Source: Allium sativum (lineage: Eukaryota; Streptophyta; Magnoliopsida; Asparagales; Amaryllidaceae). From it: a stretch of DNA of 64,000 nucleotides. A program made the translations under genes and the position numbers. Shown here piece by piece: positions 60,721-64,000 of this stretch. The notes under the pieces were generated by a model that saw nothing but the letters and a program-made list of their open reading frames with translations, was not told the DNA's origin and made no database searches. The stretch spans positions 110,340,625 through 110,404,624 of the forward strand of contig CM060911.1 of the NCBI GenBank assembly GCA_030737875.1. The letters are read 5' to 3'. Numbering within the stretch: the first letter of the stretch is position 1; the number at the start of each line of letters is the position of its first letter.

Positions 60721-61988
60721 GATTGGTTCTTTTCTCCGTGATATCTTTGGGCACGGATCTAGGCCTCCGTTCTCAGAGTAAATTGTTATCAGTGTTATTA
60801 CTTGTAAGATTTCTTCATTTAGGACTTGACTATCTTTATTAATTTGACATCTCTAGTGAAAACTTATACTTTGGACTTATTTCTCATTGTAGTGGTGTTT
60901 TATCTTAATGTTAGCAATTTTGCTCTAATTTAAGAAGTTCTTGGCAAGTCACTATAATTATAATTGAGTAAAAAACAAAAAAAAAACATTACAAGGTTGT
61001 AATATAAAAAGATTCCTCAAAGTATTGCGATGAACAAAGATTTAGAAAATTTAATTTTTTGAAATCAGAAACTTTTAAAGTTGATTAGTAGTGTAACACT
61101 CCACAATTTTCGGAGCCTAAATTTCAACAAAAATCGAAACACGAACACATCCAAGCATGGAGTGTGTAAATCTGGTACTTACAAATAAATTAGCATGAGC
61201 ATAATTAGAGTATGGTAAAATAACTCACTGTAGAAACAAATAGGATAGACTAGTATTAACTCAGGTTACAACCTTTTTGAAAGTAAGCCACTTTGCCAAT
61301 ACCGAGCAAGAGAGAACGAGAACCGAAAACCATACCTAAACTCTTGTGAGAACCCGACCTTCTATAAAAACTTAGGAGGTTGTAATGAGGGGTTCTGAAC
61401 AACAAGCTCTGGTGAACAAGAAAAATAAAACGCATATTACAATACACAGATGTATCACGTTTGGATCAACCCAAGATATATTCCTATCAAGGCTAGTAAT
61501 TCTAACCTAGCCTTGTAAACATTTACACACAACTCTAGCTACCCTCCGCAAGGTAGCATTCCCAATGATATAGATACTAAGATAGAACGTTTACACATAC
61601 ATTTATGAAGTCTTTAAACTAATTATTAAACCAAGAAGTGAAATCACCAACTACAGAGTTTATATATTCATAAGTGCATATACAACTACCTAACGCCTCA
61701 CTATCAAATCAAATGATAGATAGGGTGGATTCCTTCGATCGCTTAAGACCCTAGGAGGACCTATTAGTCTTCTAATACCTCTTGATGATTTACTCAACAT
61801 TATTATAAATTGCAGGACACTAGCTATAGGCATGTACTAGTTAAGGCTTTCGTCATTCACGCATATAAACCCATGCCCCGCATAAGGTGAGATATGGTAG
61901 CTAATCACTTAAGATAAATAGTTCTTATTGGTGGAATCTCGTTGTACCATCTAGCCGACCTTATTGGATAATCTCCTTAGATACTTAA
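60721..61988. other. No gene; possible LTR fragment from 61092
   Basis: No supportable coding frame. At 61092 is tgtaacactccac, which could be the outer end of another LTR in either orientation, but I found no matching terminus before 61988. Confidence 0.35.
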
Positions 61989-62228
61989 TGTAACAACCCG
62001 AATTTTAATAACGTGTTAAGACAAGAATCGAGGCAGAATTAAATTTTAAAATAAGAATAAAGCAAAACGGGTTGCATCGTTACGTTCATCTCGGAATTCT
62101 GGTTGGAAACGAGTCCGAAATTTCGTAAATCGGAGTCCGTATGACCGAGATATGGCCTCTAGAAGTTTCGCGAAAAATCAGAAAATGAAAACAGATTTTC
62201 GAATTTCAAATTTAGCCCCAAACAGGAT

Positions 62229-62344
62229 GGGCGGGAAAATTTCCCGCCCAGCCCCAGGTCGACTGGGGAGTCGACCCCCCAGGGACCAGGTCAACTGGGC
62301 AGTCGACCTGGGTGTCGACCTGGGGGTCGACCTCCCTGGTCGAG
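62229..62344 (+). promoter_or_regulatory. U3: E2F-like palindrome and GTCGAC array of the diverged LTR
   Basis: gggcgggaaaatttcccgccc (62229-62249) is a perfect inverted repeat with two tttcccgcc-type sites. GTCGAC follows at 62258, 62270, 62302, 62314 and 62326 (with gtcaac at 62290 and gtcgag at 62339), mostly 12 bp apart. The spacers differ from those of the Tekay LTR. Confidence 0.6.
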
Positions 62345-62462
62345 CCAGGTTGGCCTGGTGCACCTGCTTGCTCCTTTGGGTCTGTTCTGTTGGCCTGTGA
62401 CGAGATTGGATGGTTCAGATCTAAACTAGGGTTAATCTAAGGGCCTAAACTAGTCCTAACTT

Positions 62463-62472
62463 CTATAAAACA
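62463..62472 (+). promoter_or_regulatory. LTR TATA box
   Basis: ctataaaaca, followed by ccctaagacctagcctaa as in the Tekay LTR (caccctaaacctaccctaa on its - strand). Confidence 0.6.
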
Positions 62473-63304
62473 CCCTAAGACCTAGCCTAATTCACCACAA
62501 ATCATCCTAACAGCTAAGTGCTGCCAAAATGCTCCCTAATCATGGCCTCCATCTTCAACTTCAAAGGCTTAAGCATGCAAACAAGATTCAAGTCAAAGGA
62601 GCAAGCTTTCTACATCAAATCAAGGAAGTAGAGCATCATCTCAACACCGTTCTTCGACAAATGCTTGCTCATAAATCTCTAGCCACGCTTTGTAAGTTCT
62701 AGCTACTTTTAGATCTAAACGGTAGTTCTAATGTTGACATGGAATAAAATGAGATGAAAACCTAAGTATGTTAGTCTATGTGAATCTAGTCTTGCCTCTC
62801 TCTTGAACCTATGACTTTGGGCTATTTCTTAATGATTAAATCATGCCACTCATGTTGTGTTTGACCTAGTTTATCATGCAAGATTGAATCTTGACTTGTG
62901 GAAAGTTGGCATGAACCCTTAGAACAATTTGACTTGTGGAACATTCATATGAACTTGACTTGGGGCTATGATGATGAAAGAACCTAAACCCCTCATGACC
63001 ATTTACATGCCTATGATGATGAACCTAGTGTTATGCTATCATACATGTTTGAGGCCAATCCCTTTATGCTATCATACATGTTTGAGGCCAATATGTTGTC
63101 ATATTATTCCTACTATGTTTACTCGCTTTCACTTGCGTTGGGAATACACCCTGGGTAGTTTAGGCAAACTTGAGATAGGCTATGAAACTTAACATGAATT
63201 AAGTAATGGGACATTGGGCATAAGTGGAAAACGTGGACTTTGTCGTAGCCTAAATTTGACTTGAACATGACAAGTAGGAAAACATGAAAGTGGCCAACTC
63301 GAGG

Positions 63305-63378
63305 TTGGGTTGAGTTTGTAGCATAAATCTGCCCGGAACCGCCCGACAAATCCAGTAGCTACATACAATAAGACCCAA
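63305..63378 (+). other. Two-tier hairpin A in the diverged LTR
   Basis: Outer stem ttgggtt with gacccaa (one G-T pair), inner stem gtttgtagc (63314-63322) with gctacatac (63358-63366, 8 of 9). The loop has ctgcccggaaccgcccg. Confidence 0.7.
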
Positions 63379-63415
63379 TGTGAGTAGTTGGTCATATCGC
63401 GCTCAAAACCCGAGG

Positions 63416-63484
63416 TTAGACTAGGTTGTGGTGTAAAGCTGCCCGGACCCGCCCGGCGTAACCAGTAACCACAACAAAGTCTAA
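63416..63484 (+). other. Two-tier hairpin B in the diverged LTR
   Basis: Outer stem ttagact (63416-63422) with agtctaa (63478-63484), inner stem gttgtggt (63425-63432) with accacaac (63468-63475), all paired. The loop has ctgcccggacccgcccgg and taaccag, as in the Tekay hairpins read on the - strand. Confidence 0.75.
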
Positions 63485-63763
63485 TGTGAGAGGTTGGGGT
63501 ACATTAATTTACTTAATGCCACATGATAAGGTTAAGTTAGTTTGACTAATGGCACTTAACCGATATGACATGAATGGGTAGGTTAAGTAAGACCGGACTT
63601 GATTACTTAAAGACACTTAACCATATAACACGGTTAGCGGGTGGGTTAGTTTAACCTAAATGGGTTGATAACACCCGACTGGGATAACGTGATGCATGGT
63701 AGGGTTAAGTAAACCCACAAGAATGATACTTAACCATTATAAATACGACTAGTGGATGGGGTT

Positions 63764-64000
63764 AAGTTAACCTACACTTAACCAATCCGACTCGGTAATT
63801 TGATGGGATTAAGTTAACTTACACTTAACCAATCTGACTTGATAATTTGATAGGGTTAAGTCACGAACCTCTTAAATATACTTAACCAATCCGACTCGAT
63901 AATTTAATGGGGTTAAGTTAACCTACACTTAACCAATTTTACTCGATGATTTGATGAGGTTAAGACAACCTATATTTAATCAATCTGACGCGGTAGCTTG
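63764..64000. repeat. 47-bp tandem array in the diverged LTR
   Basis: About five units, ttaagttaacctacacttaa, ccaatccgactcgataattt, gatgggg (47 bp in the best copies), continuing past the window end. Confidence 0.8.

Larger units (their letters stand above)
61989..64000 (+). repeat. Diverged Tekay-family LTR, + orientation, runs off the window
   Basis: It begins tgtaacaacccgaatttt and follows the reverse complement of the Tekay LTR in order: cggagtccgtatg / atatggcc (62130-62155), the ggcgggaaaatttcccgcc palindrome (62230-62248), a GTCGAC array (62258-62344), a TATA box (62463-62472), and a hairpin pair (63305-63378 and 63416-63484). Upstream is no purine tract, so it is likely a 5' or solo LTR. 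Its orientation is opposite to the element at 42-53 kb. Identity outside the blocks is low, so it is an older or distinct subfamily. Confidence 0.75.

Noticed and set aside
61092..61988. LTR starting tgtaacactcc
   Set aside because: No second end, PBS or similarity to another LTR of the window could be shown; kept only as a remark.
1..64000. tRNA, rRNA or snRNA genes
   Set aside because: No cloverleaf with the usual A and B boxes and no rRNA-like stretch was recognised by eye; a tRNAscan/Infernal run would decide.

Overview
The window is plant nuclear DNA, AT-rich and heterochromatin-like. The evidence is a near-complete Ty3/gypsy Tekay-type chromovirus with an initiator-Met tRNA primer site, a Mutator-like transposase, a plant-type ULP1-like gene of the kind carried by Kaonashi MULEs, a CACTA end, a hAT MITE and tandem satellite. 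I see no convincing host gene, rRNA or tRNA. The species cannot be fixed from the sequence; a eudicot is plausible.

Layout. 1-201 is the right end of a CACTA element. 203-991 is a gene-like frame broken by one stop. Two MITEs lie side by side at 1357-2170 and 2228-3099, and a hAT MITE with a perfect 8-bp target duplication lies at 5209-5979. From about 8.5 to 37.5 kb one giant Mutator-like element can be reconstructed: a decayed transposase gene on the + strand (8.9-12.0 kb), facing a decayed ULP1-like cysteine-protease gene on the - strand (37.4 to 23.7 kb). Its introns and spacer are filled with tandem arrays built on the word TAGCATTTT and its complement. They also hold a 139-bp satellite (dimer about 278 bp) that fades into diverged copies. 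Two LTR-only insertions interrupt it: 15818-21423 (in the satellite, 5-bp duplication) and about 28.8-34.3 kb (in a 235-bp intron array). The second of these carries a 1267-bp Copia-like palindrome with 5-bp duplications.

37.7-39.1 kb holds a second MULE remnant. 42058-53450 is the Tekay element on the - strand, with 3.1-kb LTRs, TSD atcat, PBS, PPT, gag and a protease-RT-RNaseH-integrase-chromodomain frame. It is young by LTR similarity but gag and pol are out of frame at a G7 run. 54769-58076 is another long LTR (+) followed by a PBS. Behind it lies a decayed 'plant transposon protein' gene instead of gag-pol. 61989 to the end is a diverged relative of the Tekay LTR in the opposite orientation.

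The most interesting signals are: (a) a pair of two-tier hairpins in the LTRs whose stems change by compensating substitutions while the loop is kept; (b) an E2F-like palindrome plus a 12-bp-period GTCGAC array upstream of the LTR TATA box, kept between diverged families; (c) a palindromic LTR with two outward-facing promoters; (d) a Mutator element that seems to have generated its own satellites.
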